In this document: positions 7,611 through 17,001 of the stretch, in pieces | Position numbering within the stretch: the stretch's first letter is position 1 | Layout: the number at the start of each line of letters is the position of its first letter | NCBI GenBank assembly: GCA_964589765.1 | Contig: CAZPUM010000001.1 | Span: forward strand, 1 to 64,000 | Direction: 5' to 3' | DNA length: 64,000 nucleotides | Source: UBA525 sp964589765 | GTDB taxonomy: Archaea > Nanobdellota > Nanobdellia > Woesearchaeales > UBA525 | The notes under the pieces: model-generated | Told to the model about the DNA's origin: nothing | The model's input: only the letters and a program-made list of their open reading frames with translations | Databases searched by the model: none | Position numbers and translations under genes: made by a program

Positions 7611-9212
7611 ATGGTCACATGCGTTATACCTGCAGCAGGACCCGCGAAAAACCCGCTTTTCCCCGGTCTCAGGGACCCTATGGTACCTATTAACGGCAAA
7701 CCGACAGCCGATTACTCAATAGGCTGTCTAAAAAAACAAGGAGTGACAGACATTTTATACATTCTCCATGCCGATGACAAGCAGACTAAGAACTATCTGG
7801 AGTTCAAGCATCCTGATGTTAGAATTGAGACCTGCAGACCCAAATCTCTTGGAGAAACTTTAGCCTTTGCAAAAGGAAAAACGGACGACGAAGGCGTATT
7901 AGTGCTGTTGGGAGACACAGTATATACTGCGGAGTTCGATTTCTCGAATGATTTCATCGTTATATCGAAGAATGAAGCAGTTGACTCCGCAGAATGGTGT
8001 TGGGTTGAAAAACCCAACGGAAAGCTTATCTTCCACGACAAGCCCAAAACTTTCCAGGGAGGAGACATTGTTGCAGGCATCTATTTCTTCAAATCTACAA
8101 AAGATTTCTTCTCAGCAATTGAGAAACATACCACTGGTTCCATTCAGATGGCGGACATCATTGTCGCATACCAGGAAACCCACCCTGTAAACCTAATTAT
8201 CGACGACGGACACTGGTTCGATATTGGCCACATCGAACATTTCTACAGGTCCAAAATAGATTTCTTGCGAAGTCGTGCCTTCAACGCGTTCGAATATGAT
8301 GAGTTCAGCGGCACCATAACAAAAAAGAGCACAAACAACGAAAAACTACTAAGCGAAATTAACTGGTTCCAAAATATTCCTCAAGATTTGAAAATTTTCA
8401 CACCAAGACTTTTAGAGACAATAACCTCCACAAATAACTCAACTTACAAAATGGAGTTTTACGGGTATCCTACTCTGGCAGATAGCTATATTTTTTCACA
8501 GGCCAGTCTGGAACAATGGAAGGTTGTCCTTACAAGATTGTTCGTGTTCTTAGATATTCTTCGCACAAAATACAATAAGCCTTCGGATGTTGAAGGAGTG
8601 AAAGCTATCTATGTTGAGAAAAACTGGAGTAGAATCAAGCAATTGAAGACTGACCTTTTTTTCTCTCAACTTGTTGGAAAAAAGATTCTGATTAATGGAA
8701 AAGAATTCGACAATCCATTAACTACAGTCACGAAAGAATGGTTAGAAAAGTTTTCCAAACAATTTTCCGACGACAAATACTGGACTGTTGTACATGGTGA
8801 CTTCTGCTTTAACAACATTCTATACGACATGAATACCGGTGTTTTCAGATTAATCGACCCTCGTGGCAGCTTTGGAAAGACAGGAGTTTATGGACATCTT
8901 CTCTATGATTACGCAAAATTAAGACACAGCGCCGTTTCATTATATGATTACATTACCGCAGACCTGTTTGTGATAGATGATTCAGTAGGTCCTGACTGTG
9001 TTGAGTTCGATTATGAAATTCTCCACGCTGACAAAGGAAGAAACATTGCAGGTTTTTTTGATGCACAGTTAAAGTCAAAAGGGATTGACCCTGATGTTAT
9101 CAAAAGGATAGAAGGGTTACTGTTTTTGACGATGATTCCTCTGCACAGCGACAAACCTATAAGACAACAAATTATGTTTATCCGTGCAGTAGAACTGCTT
9201 GATGAAAAATGA
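7611..9212 (+). CDS. Fusion of sugar nucleotidyltransferase and aminoglycoside/choline-kinase-like phosphotransferase
   Basis: 533 residues with two domains. Residues 1-235 resemble a nucleotidyltransferase (CVIPAAGPA start, LLGDTVY, DGHWFDIG). Residues 250-533 resemble the APH/choline-kinase fold with the catalytic loop HGDFCFNNILYD and the metal motif RLIDPRG. Such fusions suggest one protein phosphorylates a small molecule or sugar and then activates it with CTP or another NTP. It begins a new plus-strand operon and overlaps the next gene by ATGA. The substrate is unknown. Confidence 0.82.
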   Translation: MVTCVIPAAGPAKNPLFPGLRDPMVPINGKPTADYSIGCLKKQGVTDILYILHADDKQTKNYLEFKHPDVRIETCRPKSLGETLAFAKGKTDDEGVLVLLGDTVYTAEFDFSNDFIVISKNEAVDSAEWCWVEKPNGKLIFHDKPKTFQGGDIVAGIYFFKSTKDFFSAIEKHTTGSIQMADIIVAYQETHPVNLIIDDGHWFDIGHIEHFYRSKIDFLRSRAFNAFEYDEFSGTITKKSTNNEKLLSEINWFQNIPQDLKIFTPRLLETITSTNNSTYKMEFYGYPTLADSYIFSQASLEQWKVVLTRLFVFLDILRTKYNKPSDVEGVKAIYVEKNWSRIKQLKTDLFFSQLVGKKILINGKEFDNPLTTVTKEWLEKFSKQFSDDKYWTVVHGDFCFNNILYDMNTGVFRLIDPRGSFGKTGVYGHLLYDYAKLRHSAVSLYDYITADLFVIDDSVGPDCVEFDYEILHADKGRNIAGFFDAQLKSKGIDPDVIKRIEGLLFLTMIPLHSDKPIRQQIMFIRAVELLDEK

Positions 9213-9952
9213 TTAACCTAGTTATACCCATGGCAGGAAAAGGCTCCAGATTTCTCGACGCGGGTTACAAAACACCCAAACCATTGATTGATGTAAAAGG
9301 GCTCCCTATGTTTGCTTGGGCTGCCAAATCTTTCCTGCCAATTTACGAAGAACACGGTTCTGAATGTAGATTCATCTATGTGGCACATGATGTCCAAGAC
9401 GAAGAATACGGAATTAAATCTGAGATAATCAAAGTCCAGAGAGAGCTTTTCCCTGAAGCAGAAGTAGAAATTATTCTTGTACCCCCCGGCGATAGGGGTC
9501 AGGCAGAATCTGTTGCGCACGCCAGAGAGTTCATTAAAGAAGGTCGCTTGGTTATTTTTAACGCTGACACTTACAGTCCTTCCACAGAGTTGGCAGCACA
9601 AATAGATGATGAGACTATTGACGGTTCACTTGTCTGTTTTGATTCAAAAGACCCAAGAATGAGTTTCGCAAAGGTTGAGAAAGGAGTCGTTACACAAACA
9701 ACTGAAAAAGACCCAATCTCAAACCACGCAAGCAACGGAATGTACTACTTCCGTGATGGAAAAGACTTCTTAGATGCCACAGATGAAGCGATGAGCAAAG
9801 ATGAAAGGACAGGAAATGAATTTTATGTTGCTCCTTTGTATAATAAACTAATCGCTAAGGGAAAAAAGATAGTCATAGCAGCCTGCGATTCAAATTGGGT
9901 CATGGGCACACCCGAACAGCTCAACGATTTTTTAGAAAGATACGACGCTTAA
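9209..9952 (+). CDS. Sugar/phospho-ligand nucleotidyltransferase
   Basis: 247 residues. The N-terminus NLVIPMAGKGSRF followed by KTPKPLIDVKGLPM is the signature of the nucleotidyltransferase family that forms NDP-sugars or CDP-alcohols. FNADTYSP supplies the metal-binding Asp. Coupled by a 4-base overlap to the kinase-nucleotidyltransferase fusion, so the pair may build or consume the same activated precursor. Its 3' end runs 32 bases into the opposite-strand glycosyltransferase gene. Confidence 0.85.
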   Translation: MINLVIPMAGKGSRFLDAGYKTPKPLIDVKGLPMFAWAAKSFLPIYEEHGSECRFIYVAHDVQDEEYGIKSEIIKVQRELFPEAEVEIILVPPGDRGQAESVAHAREFIKEGRLVIFNADTYSPSTELAAQIDDETIDGSLVCFDSKDPRMSFAKVEKGVVTQTTEKDPISNHASNGMYYFRDGKDFLDATDEAMSKDERTGNEFYVAPLYNKLIAKGKKIVIAACDSNWVMGTPEQLNDFLERYDA

Positions 9953-11021
9953 GCTCTTTTCGAAGGTTTTTTCCAATAACGTCCATCATGTAGTTCTCTT
10001 TACAGTTTTTTTGAATCTGTTTTCCTTCACTTTCACAAAGCTCAGGTTTGTCTATTCTCTTTTGTAGCTCTCTGATAAGTCCTATTTTGTCACCGAACTC
10101 AACAACCGCGCCGTATTTTCCTTTCATTGTAAGTTCGGGACCTCCTCCAACAGGAGTTGAAACTATTGTTGCCCCGCAGTATGCGGCCTCAGCCATCGCG
10201 AGGGAAAATGTTTCATACCGCGATGGCATAAAAAATATCCTAGCTTCAGCAAACAGCTTTAACATCTCTTTCCTGTCAGAGACATGACCTTTGAAAACTA
10301 GTTTTTTCTTTAATTCAGGATGCTCATAGAAGAACATCTTCAGTATGGGCTTGAAATAATCCAAAACTTTTCCTGCGAAAACGATTTTGTAATTTTTTAA
10401 ATCGATTTTTGGCAAAATTTCCAGAAGTATGTCTGTGCCTTTCTGAGAACTACCCACCCCTCCAACAACAAAGATTATATCTTTTTTCTTGGCCTTTGGA
10501 ACAGGATATGTTGAAGCGTAACCATTTGGAACATGAATTAGCTTCTTTTCGAATTTAGGATGCCTCTTCCTTAAAAGATTCAAAACTCTTGTTTGTTCTT
10601 GGCTCATCACATCGACAAATCTAATGTTCCAAAGGAACTTTATCCTTCTGATTATGTGAATCAACCCAAATTTTCCGATATCAAGAAGCCTGTTATCCAT
10701 GTCCGCCTTCAGATATGTCAAACCATTAGTATTTCTCCATTTGAAGATTGTGTTATAAAAAGCGTTTGAGGGCCTTGTGTGAAATGTGACTAGAACATCA
10801 AAATCCTTTGAATATTTCCAAACATACTTACAAGCACTTAAGAAAAAAGGTTTTTTCAAAAAATTAAACTTGGGTCTAAACCCCTTAGTATCATACTTTC
10901 CAGGCATTTTTTCGGTCAGAATTACAGCTTTGTCTCCGTTAGAAATCTGTTCTGCTATTGCCCCAGGATCCTTTGGTATAAGGATTGGTGAAAAATCAGG
11001 AAATATTTCCAAGACTCTCAT
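9921..11021 (-). CDS. Glycosyltransferase family 4/1-type
   Basis: 366 residues of GT-B fold. The C-terminal half has the typical donor-binding region: HVPNGYAS, FVVGGVGSSQKGTDIL, and ARIFFMPSRYETFSLAMAEA with the conserved E(x7)E-like pair. It should transfer a sugar from a nucleotide donor to a growing polysaccharide or lipid-linked acceptor at the membrane. Overlaps the flippase gene upstream by 4 bases and converges with the nucleotidyltransferase. Confidence 0.9.
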   Translation of the reverse strand: MRVLEIFPDFSPILIPKDPGAIAEQISNGDKAVILTEKMPGKYDTKGFRPKFNFLKKPFFLSACKYVWKYSKDFDVLVTFHTRPSNAFYNTIFKWRNTNGLTYLKADMDNRLLDIGKFGLIHIIRRIKFLWNIRFVDVMSQEQTRVLNLLRKRHPKFEKKLIHVPNGYASTYPVPKAKKKDIIFVVGGVGSSQKGTDILLEILPKIDLKNYKIVFAGKVLDYFKPILKMFFYEHPELKKKLVFKGHVSDRKEMLKLFAEARIFFMPSRYETFSLAMAEAAYCGATIVSTPVGGGPELTMKGKYGAVVEFGDKIGLIRELQKRIDKPELCESEGKQIQKNCKENYMMDVIGKNLRKELKRRIFLKNR

Positions 11022-12511
11022 TTACCAACCACCGCCTCATATATTTCTCGGACATCTCCTCGCGTCAAAACACCTGTAAGATATATGAATCCGGTATAGA
11101 AAATTGCCCCGACAACACCAACAACAGAAAGCTTCAGGAAAAGCCCTGAGATTATTGCAACTCTAAGCAATGAAGCGATTCCTACAAGGAGAATGCCTGC
11201 CAATATCGTTAGCAAAAACTTCCTTATTGGAAAATTGAATTTAATCATTCCCAGAAGGAACACAGTGCTGGCGCTGAAAATTAAAAGTTGTGCCACTAAT
11301 GTGGAGATTGCAGCGCCAGTATATCCCATAAAAGGAACTATAATAATGTTTGAAACCAGATTAATTACCGTTCCCGCGACCACCGCTTTTGTCATCAAAG
11401 CGGGCTTGCCGATACCTGAAAGAACCGCGTAGTTGAAAAGAGTAAATGTTGCAAATATTGCCGCGACAGATAGTACTTGTAATGCTGTTTTTGCTTCAAC
11501 ATAAGGTCCACCAAACAGGATGTTGATAATGACATCAGGAAACGCGAGAAATGCCGCTACAAAAGGAACTATCGCAATAGTTATTAGAACATATGCGCGG
11601 GATAAACTTCCTGCCAGAAGTGCTTTCTTTCTTTTTGTCCAAAGTTCGGCAACCACAGGCATAAACACTGTAGCGACACTGGCCCCAAAAAAAGTCAGAA
11701 GATTTGCAACTGGTAGAGCCGCATTGTAAAGTCCCACTTCTTCCAAAGAACGAAAATAGGTAATTATGACTGTATCAGTATGTGTAAGTAACGCGTACGA
11801 AGCAGTGGTTAAGGCAAGAGGAATGCTAAATATGAATATTTTGTTCAGAAGATTTTTGTTAACAAGCTTTGGAGATATCTTGAGATTGGATATTAGTTTG
11901 TAAAGGAAAGGTGTGAAGAATATGAAGATAACTATGTATGCTAGAGGATAAGGAAGAATAGCTGCCGAAAGTCCTATTGAAGGAAGGTAAGAAAAAAACA
12001 ATATAGTACCCACCAACAAAAGAGCCGCCCTTGTAAATCTTACAAAGGCTAACCAAAGATTCTTTTGATAAGAACGAAAAATCCCCACGAGAAACTCTTC
12101 AATTGGACTGAGAATTATCGCAATCGCATATATTTGTATCAAAGGAACTGCAAGAGGGGTTTTGAAGTATACTTCTGCTAACCAGCCGGCCAGAAAAAAA
12201 GATACAATACCAAATAATACGGAGAGAGTTAGTTCAATAAACAAAACAGAGTTTGCAGTCTGCATAACCTTCAATACATTCTTCTTTGCCCTGAAATCAG
12301 ATAGAAATTTTGTACAGGCATCTGGGAAACCCCAGTAAATCAACAGAGCTATCAGACCAAAAAGACCCATAACTGCGTAGACCAAACCAAACTGTTCAGT
12401 AGGCAGAGTTCTAGCCAGATAGATTCTAAGGAAATAACCCAACACACTGGAGAGCACTCCCAGTACGAATACTGCCAATACCCCCCTAAGCACTGTGCGC
12501 GCGTATGTCAT
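11018..12511 (-). CDS. Wzx/MATE-type polysaccharide flippase
   Basis: About 497 residues with 12-14 hydrophobic segments and the polysaccharide-synthase/MurJ-MATE fold style (repeated LxxxxGFPxAxxKFL, ALxxASYAxLxxxDxVxI). It would flip lipid-linked oligosaccharide across the cytoplasmic membrane. The start chosen is ATG at 12511 (MTYARTVLRG), because a TATA-like catttaaatc lies 20-29 bases upstream at 12531-12540; an ATG 60 bases further upstream would sit on the promoter of the divergent gene. Coupled to the glycosyltransferase by ATGA. Confidence 0.9.
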   Translation of the reverse strand: MTYARTVLRGVLAVFVLGVLSSVLGYFLRIYLARTLPTEQFGLVYAVMGLFGLIALLIYWGFPDACTKFLSDFRAKKNVLKVMQTANSVLFIELTLSVLFGIVSFFLAGWLAEVYFKTPLAVPLIQIYAIAIILSPIEEFLVGIFRSYQKNLWLAFVRFTRAALLLVGTILFFSYLPSIGLSAAILPYPLAYIVIFIFFTPFLYKLISNLKISPKLVNKNLLNKIFIFSIPLALTTASYALLTHTDTVIITYFRSLEEVGLYNAALPVANLLTFFGASVATVFMPVVAELWTKRKKALLAGSLSRAYVLITIAIVPFVAAFLAFPDVIINILFGGPYVEAKTALQVLSVAAIFATFTLFNYAVLSGIGKPALMTKAVVAGTVINLVSNIIIVPFMGYTGAAISTLVAQLLIFSASTVFLLGMIKFNFPIRKFLLTILAGILLVGIASLLRVAIISGLFLKLSVVGVVGAIFYTGFIYLTGVLTRGDVREIYEAVVGK

Positions 12512-12569
12512 TCTTTTCTGGAATCTGTTTGATTTAAATGAGTTCGGAAAGATAACTCCTCCAGAAAAC

Positions 12570-12577
12570 ATATAAAC
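12570..12577 (+). promoter_or_regulatory. TATA box for the GT14-like gene
   Basis: The element atataaac is centred about 26 bases before the ATG at 12599, indicating a leaderless transcript. It overlaps the longer possible start of the divergent flippase gene, which argues for the shorter flippase start. Confidence 0.7.
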
Positions 12578-12598
12578 CGACGAGAAGCCAGTTTTTTT

Positions 12599-13675
12599 AT
12601 GAAAATACTAATTTCACTTCCAGTTCATGAATGCAGAAGAACCATAGAGGATCAGATTAGAAATATCCAGTATTTTATTGATAACCCTATAATACTTCTC
12701 CACATCTGTCCAAATTACAAGGAGAGCACTGACTTTTCGATGTTCAAGAACGTTTTTGTTAACCCTAAAAGACACAAAACAAGATGGGGAAACATAGTGT
12801 ACCTTCACTATTCTAATATCCAGTTTGCTCTTAAGAAAAGGATATCTTTCGATTATGTTGTTTTGAACTCCTCAAACGACCTCTACTTCAGAAAGGGTGT
12901 AGAGAATTATCTCAAAACAAGTAAGGCCTTCTTTGATCCCCGCGGGATAATAGTGAACGGGGAGTTCACATTCCAACCACCAAGAAATGGCTTTTATGTG
13001 AAGACTGCTTTGGATTATGGTGCGGTTGACGATAAGAAACTGCTTGCATTTGTGAAAAAGTACAACCTTCCTGGTATTTGCAAGAGTTACACGGAGGGAA
13101 GCGCATACCACAGGACTGTGGTCCAGAATATTATCATGTTGCTCGACAAAGAGTTCGGATTCGAGTACACAGAGAAAATCGAATACTGTGGCGAGGAACT
13201 ACTTTGGCCCACAGTAGCACTTGCTGTTTCAAAGAAACAGAAAATAACTCCTAAGAGACAATTTAGTTATTTCGATCTTCTTCGTGACTTCACCCCTCAA
13301 CTTTGGATTAAGTCCATTAGATACTGGCGAGGTGAGGAGGAAAGCACATGGCTCAAACGCTATTTCAATAGGACGGGAGCGCATTCAAATTATTACGCAA
13401 TCAAAGGTGTCAAAAGAACCTATTACAACAAAGTACGAAACTATGTTCGAAGCTTGACACGAGAGGTGAAACTAAATCCTGAACAAGTTATAGAGTACAA
13501 AAGATTAGACAGAGATTATAATGAGCGCCTGAGAAAAAAGATGATGAAACCTGCGATTCTGGCAGAGAAAATATTCCAAGGTATTTTGGCCATCCTTTCG
13601 AGAATGATATTCCAACCAAGAAACTACCTGACAGGAACTTTGAGACCACTCATAAGAAAAATTCTACGAAACTAG
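12599..13675 (+). CDS. Putative core-2/I-branching (GT14-like) glycosyltransferase
   Basis: 358 residues. I recognise weak similarity to GT14-type enzymes: an N-terminal LISLPVHECRRT strand, then WGNIVYLHYSNIQFAL and FDYVVLNSSNDLYFR, resembling the W-G-G-x-S...LLSGQDYPL region of that family. The C-terminal 100 residues are basic with an amphipathic/hydrophobic tail (AEKIFQGILAILSRMIF) that may bind the membrane. The polysaccharide context supports a glycosyltransferase, but the assignment is tentative. It converges with the FkbM gene with a 4-base overlap. Confidence 0.6.
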   Translation: MKILISLPVHECRRTIEDQIRNIQYFIDNPIILLHICPNYKESTDFSMFKNVFVNPKRHKTRWGNIVYLHYSNIQFALKKRISFDYVVLNSSNDLYFRKGVENYLKTSKAFFDPRGIIVNGEFTFQPPRNGFYVKTALDYGAVDDKKLLAFVKKYNLPGICKSYTEGSAYHRTVVQNIIMLLDKEFGFEYTEKIEYCGEELLWPTVALAVSKKQKITPKRQFSYFDLLRDFTPQLWIKSIRYWRGEEESTWLKRYFNRTGAHSNYYAIKGVKRTYYNKVRNYVRSLTREVKLNPEQVIEYKRLDRDYNERLRKKMMKPAILAEKIFQGILAILSRMIFQPRNYLTGTLRPLIRKILRN

Positions 13676-14499
13676 CGATAAGCGTAAATCAGCATATCCT
13701 GGAAGCCACTTCTTGGTGCTAATGTTGAATCAATATTGTATTTGAAGCCTGCATCTTCAATGAACTTTAGGAATTTTGATAACTGTGCGTCATTGACCAT
13801 ATTGTGATGGTACTCAACAACAATTTCCTTTATTATTTTCAACGCACCTGTTTTTGCCATGTCTGCAAAGACAGGGAACTCACCACCCTCAATATCTATC
13901 TTTAAAAGATCAGGTTTGTGTTTCTTCACAAGATTTGAGAGGCGTTTGCCTTCAACAACTATCTTTGTTGACCCACCACGCCCTTTCCATCTACTAGATG
14001 TCCCTGAAGTAGCATGTTCTTCATTGAAAAAGAAGGGAATCTTACAGTCTCTTTCGGATACGGCATATTGGTAAATTATCACGTCTTTCAAACCATTTAC
14101 CTCGACGTTTTTCTTCAATAGATTGAAGTTTGTCGGTAGAGGTTCAAAGCAGTGAATCTTAGCTCTTGGAAATCTTTCCTTCAGGAAAAGTGTTGTTATT
14201 CCTATATTTGCTCCGCAGTCAAAGATGACTTTTGGATTGTTTTTTGGAAGGTACTCGTGTTTGACAAACACCTCTCTAAATATGAATGCAAATGTTTTGA
14301 AATCCTCAAAATAGAATCTGATTCCAAATGCTTTCGTAGAAGTTTTTCTGAATCTGAAAACACTACTCAAAATAAACAGCAGAACCATCTTAAAATAAAC
14401 AAAAAATACTCTCCATTTGCGGCCTAGAGGAATTGGGGTCCTGAATAGGTAAGCCAAATCCTGCATTGAGTATATTACTGAATACCAAATTAAACGCAT
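13672..14499 (-). CDS. FkbM family methyltransferase
   Basis: About 275 residues. SAM-binding motif I is IFDCGANIGITTLFL, followed by IHCFEPLPTNFNLLKKN and LLKIDIEGGEF, all characteristic of FkbM-type O-methyltransferases that often cap or decorate glycans. The first 60 residues contain a hydrophobic stretch (FFVYFKMVLLFILSSVF) suggesting membrane association. I chose ATG 14499, with the A+T element cttattaaa at 14521-14529 at the right distance; a GTG at 14514 is the longer alternative. Confidence 0.85.
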   Translation of the reverse strand: MRLIWYSVIYSMQDLAYLFRTPIPLGRKWRVFFVYFKMVLLFILSSVFRFRKTSTKAFGIRFYFEDFKTFAFIFREVFVKHEYLPKNNPKVIFDCGANIGITTLFLKERFPRAKIHCFEPLPTNFNLLKKNVEVNGLKDVIIYQYAVSERDCKIPFFFNEEHATSGTSSRWKGRGGSTKIVVEGKRLSNLVKKHKPDLLKIDIEGGEFPVFADMAKTGALKIIKEIVVEYHHNMVNDAQLSKFLKFIEDAGFKYNIDSTLAPRSGFQDMLIYAYR

Positions 14500-14595
14500 G
14501 AAACTTGGCCACACAAGAGATTTAATAAGGGTTCCGTATGAAAAAACCTTTATTTATAAATAAAAACTCCTAACCGACGACACAACAACAAAAAC

Positions 14596-14605
14596 CTTTA
14601 AAAAA
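14596..14605 (+). promoter_or_regulatory. TATA box of the 5S rRNA gene
   Basis: The sequence ctttaaaaaa is centred about 26 bases upstream of the predicted 5S 5' end, consistent with an independent promoter for a stand-alone 5S gene. Confidence 0.65.
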
Positions 14606-14624
14606 GGAGGCCGTATCCACAGTA

Positions 14625-14741
14625 TTGGACGGTCACAGTGGCGCGGTTCCACCCGATCCCATTTCGAACTCGGAAGTTAAGCGTGTCGACGTTGCCGGCT
14701 GTACTGCACTTGAGTGCGGGAACCCGGTGTCGCTGTCCACC
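14625..14741 (+). rRNA. rrf: 5S ribosomal RNA
   Basis: The core ACCCGATCCCATTTCGAACTC and the following GGAAGTTAAGC stretch are universal 5S landmarks. The ends pair as helix I (TGGACGG with CTGTCCA). Length is about 117 nt. The gene stands alone: no 16S, 23S or tRNA is adjacent. A run of six T follows immediately. Confidence 0.95.
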
Positions 14742-14747
14742 TTTTTT
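14742..14747 (+). terminator. Poly-T terminator of 5S rRNA
   Basis: Six consecutive T directly after the 5S 3' end, the usual archaeal termination signal. The convergent minus-strand gene stops right after it at 14748. Confidence 0.7.
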
Positions 14748-14936
14748 CTATACCTGAATCAGCAGTTCTTCTTCGTCAGCTTTTCCAGAAAGAACAGCTT
14801 CATAGTAAGAGACAGGCTTTATGTGAACAATAGTTGTCTTGTGAACAACATACTTTCCGTCCTTGCTCTTGCTGACAGTGCTCCTGATGAGAGGCATCTG
14901 CTTCAGAATCTCTTCTCTTTTGTTTGTTAAACCCAT
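14748..14936 (-). CDS. Small hypothetical protein
   Basis: About 62 residues (from MGLTNKREEILKQMP; an ATG at 14954 would add six). It is hydrophilic with a beta-rich middle (KYVVHKTTIVHIKPVSYYEAVL) and an acidic C-terminus. I do not recognise a named family, although short proteins of this style recur in DPANN genomes. Convergent with 5S rRNA with only the T-run between them. Confidence 0.65.
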   Translation of the reverse strand: MGLTNKREEILKQMPLIRSTVSKSKDGKYVVHKTTIVHIKPVSYYEAVLSGKADEEELLIQV

Positions 14937-15068
14937 ATTATCACCAAGAAACATATTTGTTTTAGTTTAGAAATGAACTACCAAACAAAGTTCGGAACAT
15001 AGACGGTTGTGACCGTAAGTCCATTTGTAATAGCTAAACTTTTTCAATAACCTGATTTCTAAAACAAC

Positions 15069-15746
15069 ATGAACACATTGATTCTATTCGATAATGGCGG
15101 AATTCTTAGCAGAATGAATTTCACCAAAGTTTTAGAAGCGCTCGAAGAAATTTCAGGTCTATCTATAGAGGAACTCAAGAAAAGGTTCAAAGAACACAAG
15201 CCAGCACATTATGGAATGGTGGGAAATAACGAGGAATACTTCAGAAGATACAGACTGGCAATTGGAACAGACCTTTCTGATGATGAAATCATCTTATTAG
15301 AGACAAAAAACGCTCTTCCTGGGCCTATCGAAGAGAATGTGAAATTAAAAAAGCGATTGGCAGATGCAGGGTACACTGTAGGGCTTCTTTCAAACTCCAT
15401 AGACTTTTCCAACAAGTGGGTTCTAAACAACTGGCCAGAGATATTTGAAACCTACAATGGCCCAGCCATTTTTTCAGACAAAGTAGGTGTGGCAAAACCA
15501 GACCCAAAGATTTACGAGCTAATACCAAAATTCGACAGAGTCATCTATATCGAGGACAAAAGTTCTTACTTGAAATATCCTGTCGAAAATATGGGCTGGA
15601 CGGGAATACTCATGACGGATTATCAGGATTTTTCTGAACCGATTCGTTCAGAGGGACACGGCGAAGAGCCGGTCAAAGGAATCCATATCGTGAGGAATCC
15701 CGAAGAGTTAGAACATCTTCTTCATCAGCTTGGATTGAATTTCTAG
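15069..15746 (+). CDS. HAD superfamily hydrolase
   Basis: 225 residues. Motif I ILFDNGGIL supplies the nucleophile Asp, LLSNS is motif II, and KPDPKIYEL with VIYIEDKSSYL correspond to motifs III and IV. This is the haloacid-dehalogenase/phosphatase subgroup that acts on small phosphorylated metabolites in the cytoplasm. The substrate is unknown. The last 4 bases overlap the convergent methyltransferase gene. Confidence 0.85.
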   Translation: MNTLILFDNGGILSRMNFTKVLEALEEISGLSIEELKKRFKEHKPAHYGMVGNNEEYFRRYRLAIGTDLSDDEIILLETKNALPGPIEENVKLKKRLADAGYTVGLLSNSIDFSNKWVLNNWPEIFETYNGPAIFSDKVGVAKPDPKIYELIPKFDRVIYIEDKSSYLKYPVENMGWTGILMTDYQDFSEPIRSEGHGEEPVKGIHIVRNPEELEHLLHQLGLNF

Positions 15747-16924
15747 TTCCGTCTTAGAACACTCAAAATTTCAATATGAGGTGTCTGCGGAAACAAATCG
15801 TGGGCTTCCAGTAAAGTGACCTCGTAATCCTCAGAAAGTCTGGCCAAGTCCTCTTTGTGAGACAATGGGTTACAACTGATGTAGATTATCTGTTCAGGGC
15901 ACATCTCCACTAAACTGGCACAGACCTTTTCTCCAAGCCCTGGTCTCGCAGGGTCGCAAATCACAGTGTCAAACCGTTCACCTATTTTATCCCCTAAATA
16001 CGCAGAAACATCTGAAGTGAAAAATTGGCATTTTTCCTCAGGGGTCCTGTTCATTCGCGCATTCTCTTTTGCCGCAACTATTGACTGTTCAACAACTTCT
16101 ACACCAGTAACATCAGAAACAGCTTCGCTGTCATGAACAAGCAGAGCTATACACCCCACTCCACAGTACAGGTCCAGAACCCTGCCCTTTGCAAAAGACT
16201 TCACTTTCAGAAACATATCTTCAACCATCAAGGTGTTTGCCTGGAAGAAGGTTTCAGGATAAATCATGAACTGCTTGTCAGCAATATCGTCCATTATGAA
16301 CTCCTGACCATAGAATCTGTAAGGCTCTCCAACAGAGACATCCCCTTTTCCATCATTTACACGCCAATGAACGCTCTTTACACCAGTCTCATCAAGAAGA
16401 CTCTTGAAAATTGCTTGAAATCTAGTGTGCTCCTCCTCATTCTTTGGAGAAACCGTTGTAATCACAAGCATGGTTTCTTTTCTGGTTCTGCTGGTTCTGA
16501 TAACAAGATATCTGATAAAGCCCGTGTGTTTAACCAAATCGTAATATTCCCAATCAGCCCGTTCAATTATCTCCTTGGATTTCTTGTAGACCTCTCTCGC
16601 ATTCTCAGGAATCAGAAAACAGTCTTTGATGTCAACAATCTGATTAAACCTTCCTCTCTGGCGAAGCCCAATCTTGCCTTGGGTACAAACAAAGTCCATT
16701 CTATTTCTATAACCCAAGGCGTCTGGACACTTGACAATCGGGATTTCAGCCCCATAAATCTCATGCAGTAGTTTCTTTTTAGCCTCAATCTGAGAATCGT
16801 AACTCCATTCCTGGAGCATACAACCTCCGCAACCCTCTTTCACGTGAGGACAGGCAGGCTCTTGATTTTTTTCAGGTAATAATGAAAGAAGCTTTTTCCT
16901 TTTCTCCTTCTCAGATACGGCCAT
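15743..16924 (-). CDS. RlmD/TrmA-type RNA m5U methyltransferase (no TRAM domain)
   Basis: About 393 residues. It has Fe-S cluster cysteines in CPHVKEGCGGCMLQEW, SAM-binding VLDLYCGVGCIALL, DPARPGLGEKV, and the catalytic YISCNP Cys near the C-terminus, all typical of uracil-C5 methyltransferases of 23S rRNA or tRNA. There is no N-terminal TRAM domain, unlike the paralogue at 33.4-34.7 kb. I chose ATG 16924 with the A+T element near 16945-16954; a GTG at 16963 is the longer alternative. Archaea often have two such enzymes, one for tRNA U54 and one for rRNA. Confidence 0.88.
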   Translation of the reverse strand: MAVSEKEKRKKLLSLLPEKNQEPACPHVKEGCGGCMLQEWSYDSQIEAKKKLLHEIYGAEIPIVKCPDALGYRNRMDFVCTQGKIGLRQRGRFNQIVDIKDCFLIPENAREVYKKSKEIIERADWEYYDLVKHTGFIRYLVIRTSRTRKETMLVITTVSPKNEEEHTRFQAIFKSLLDETGVKSVHWRVNDGKGDVSVGEPYRFYGQEFIMDDIADKQFMIYPETFFQANTLMVEDMFLKVKSFAKGRVLDLYCGVGCIALLVHDSEAVSDVTGVEVVEQSIVAAKENARMNRTPEEKCQFFTSDVSAYLGDKIGERFDTVICDPARPGLGEKVCASLVEMCPEQIIYISCNPLSHKEDLARLSEDYEVTLLEAHDLFPQTPHIEILSVLRRN

Positions 16925-16969
16925 TACAGAGGCTAAACAGTTTTGGTTTTTATTCTCTTCCACGCCATA

Positions 16970-16977
16970 ATATTTAA
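16970..16977 (+). promoter_or_regulatory. TATA box of the MltD-like gene
   Basis: The element atatttaa lies 25-32 bases before the ATG at 17002, giving a leaderless transcript. Confidence 0.65.
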
Positions 16978-17001
16978 GAGAAGGTCTGAGACTCCAAGAG
17001 C

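Noticed and set aside
12512..12571. Longer flippase start adding 20 residues
   Set aside because: It would overlap the TATA box of the divergent gene, and a TATA element at the right distance supports the ATG at 12511.
14625..14930. Plus-strand open frame of 101 residues
   Set aside because: It runs through the 5S rRNA gene and across the opposite-strand small protein; no coding signal.
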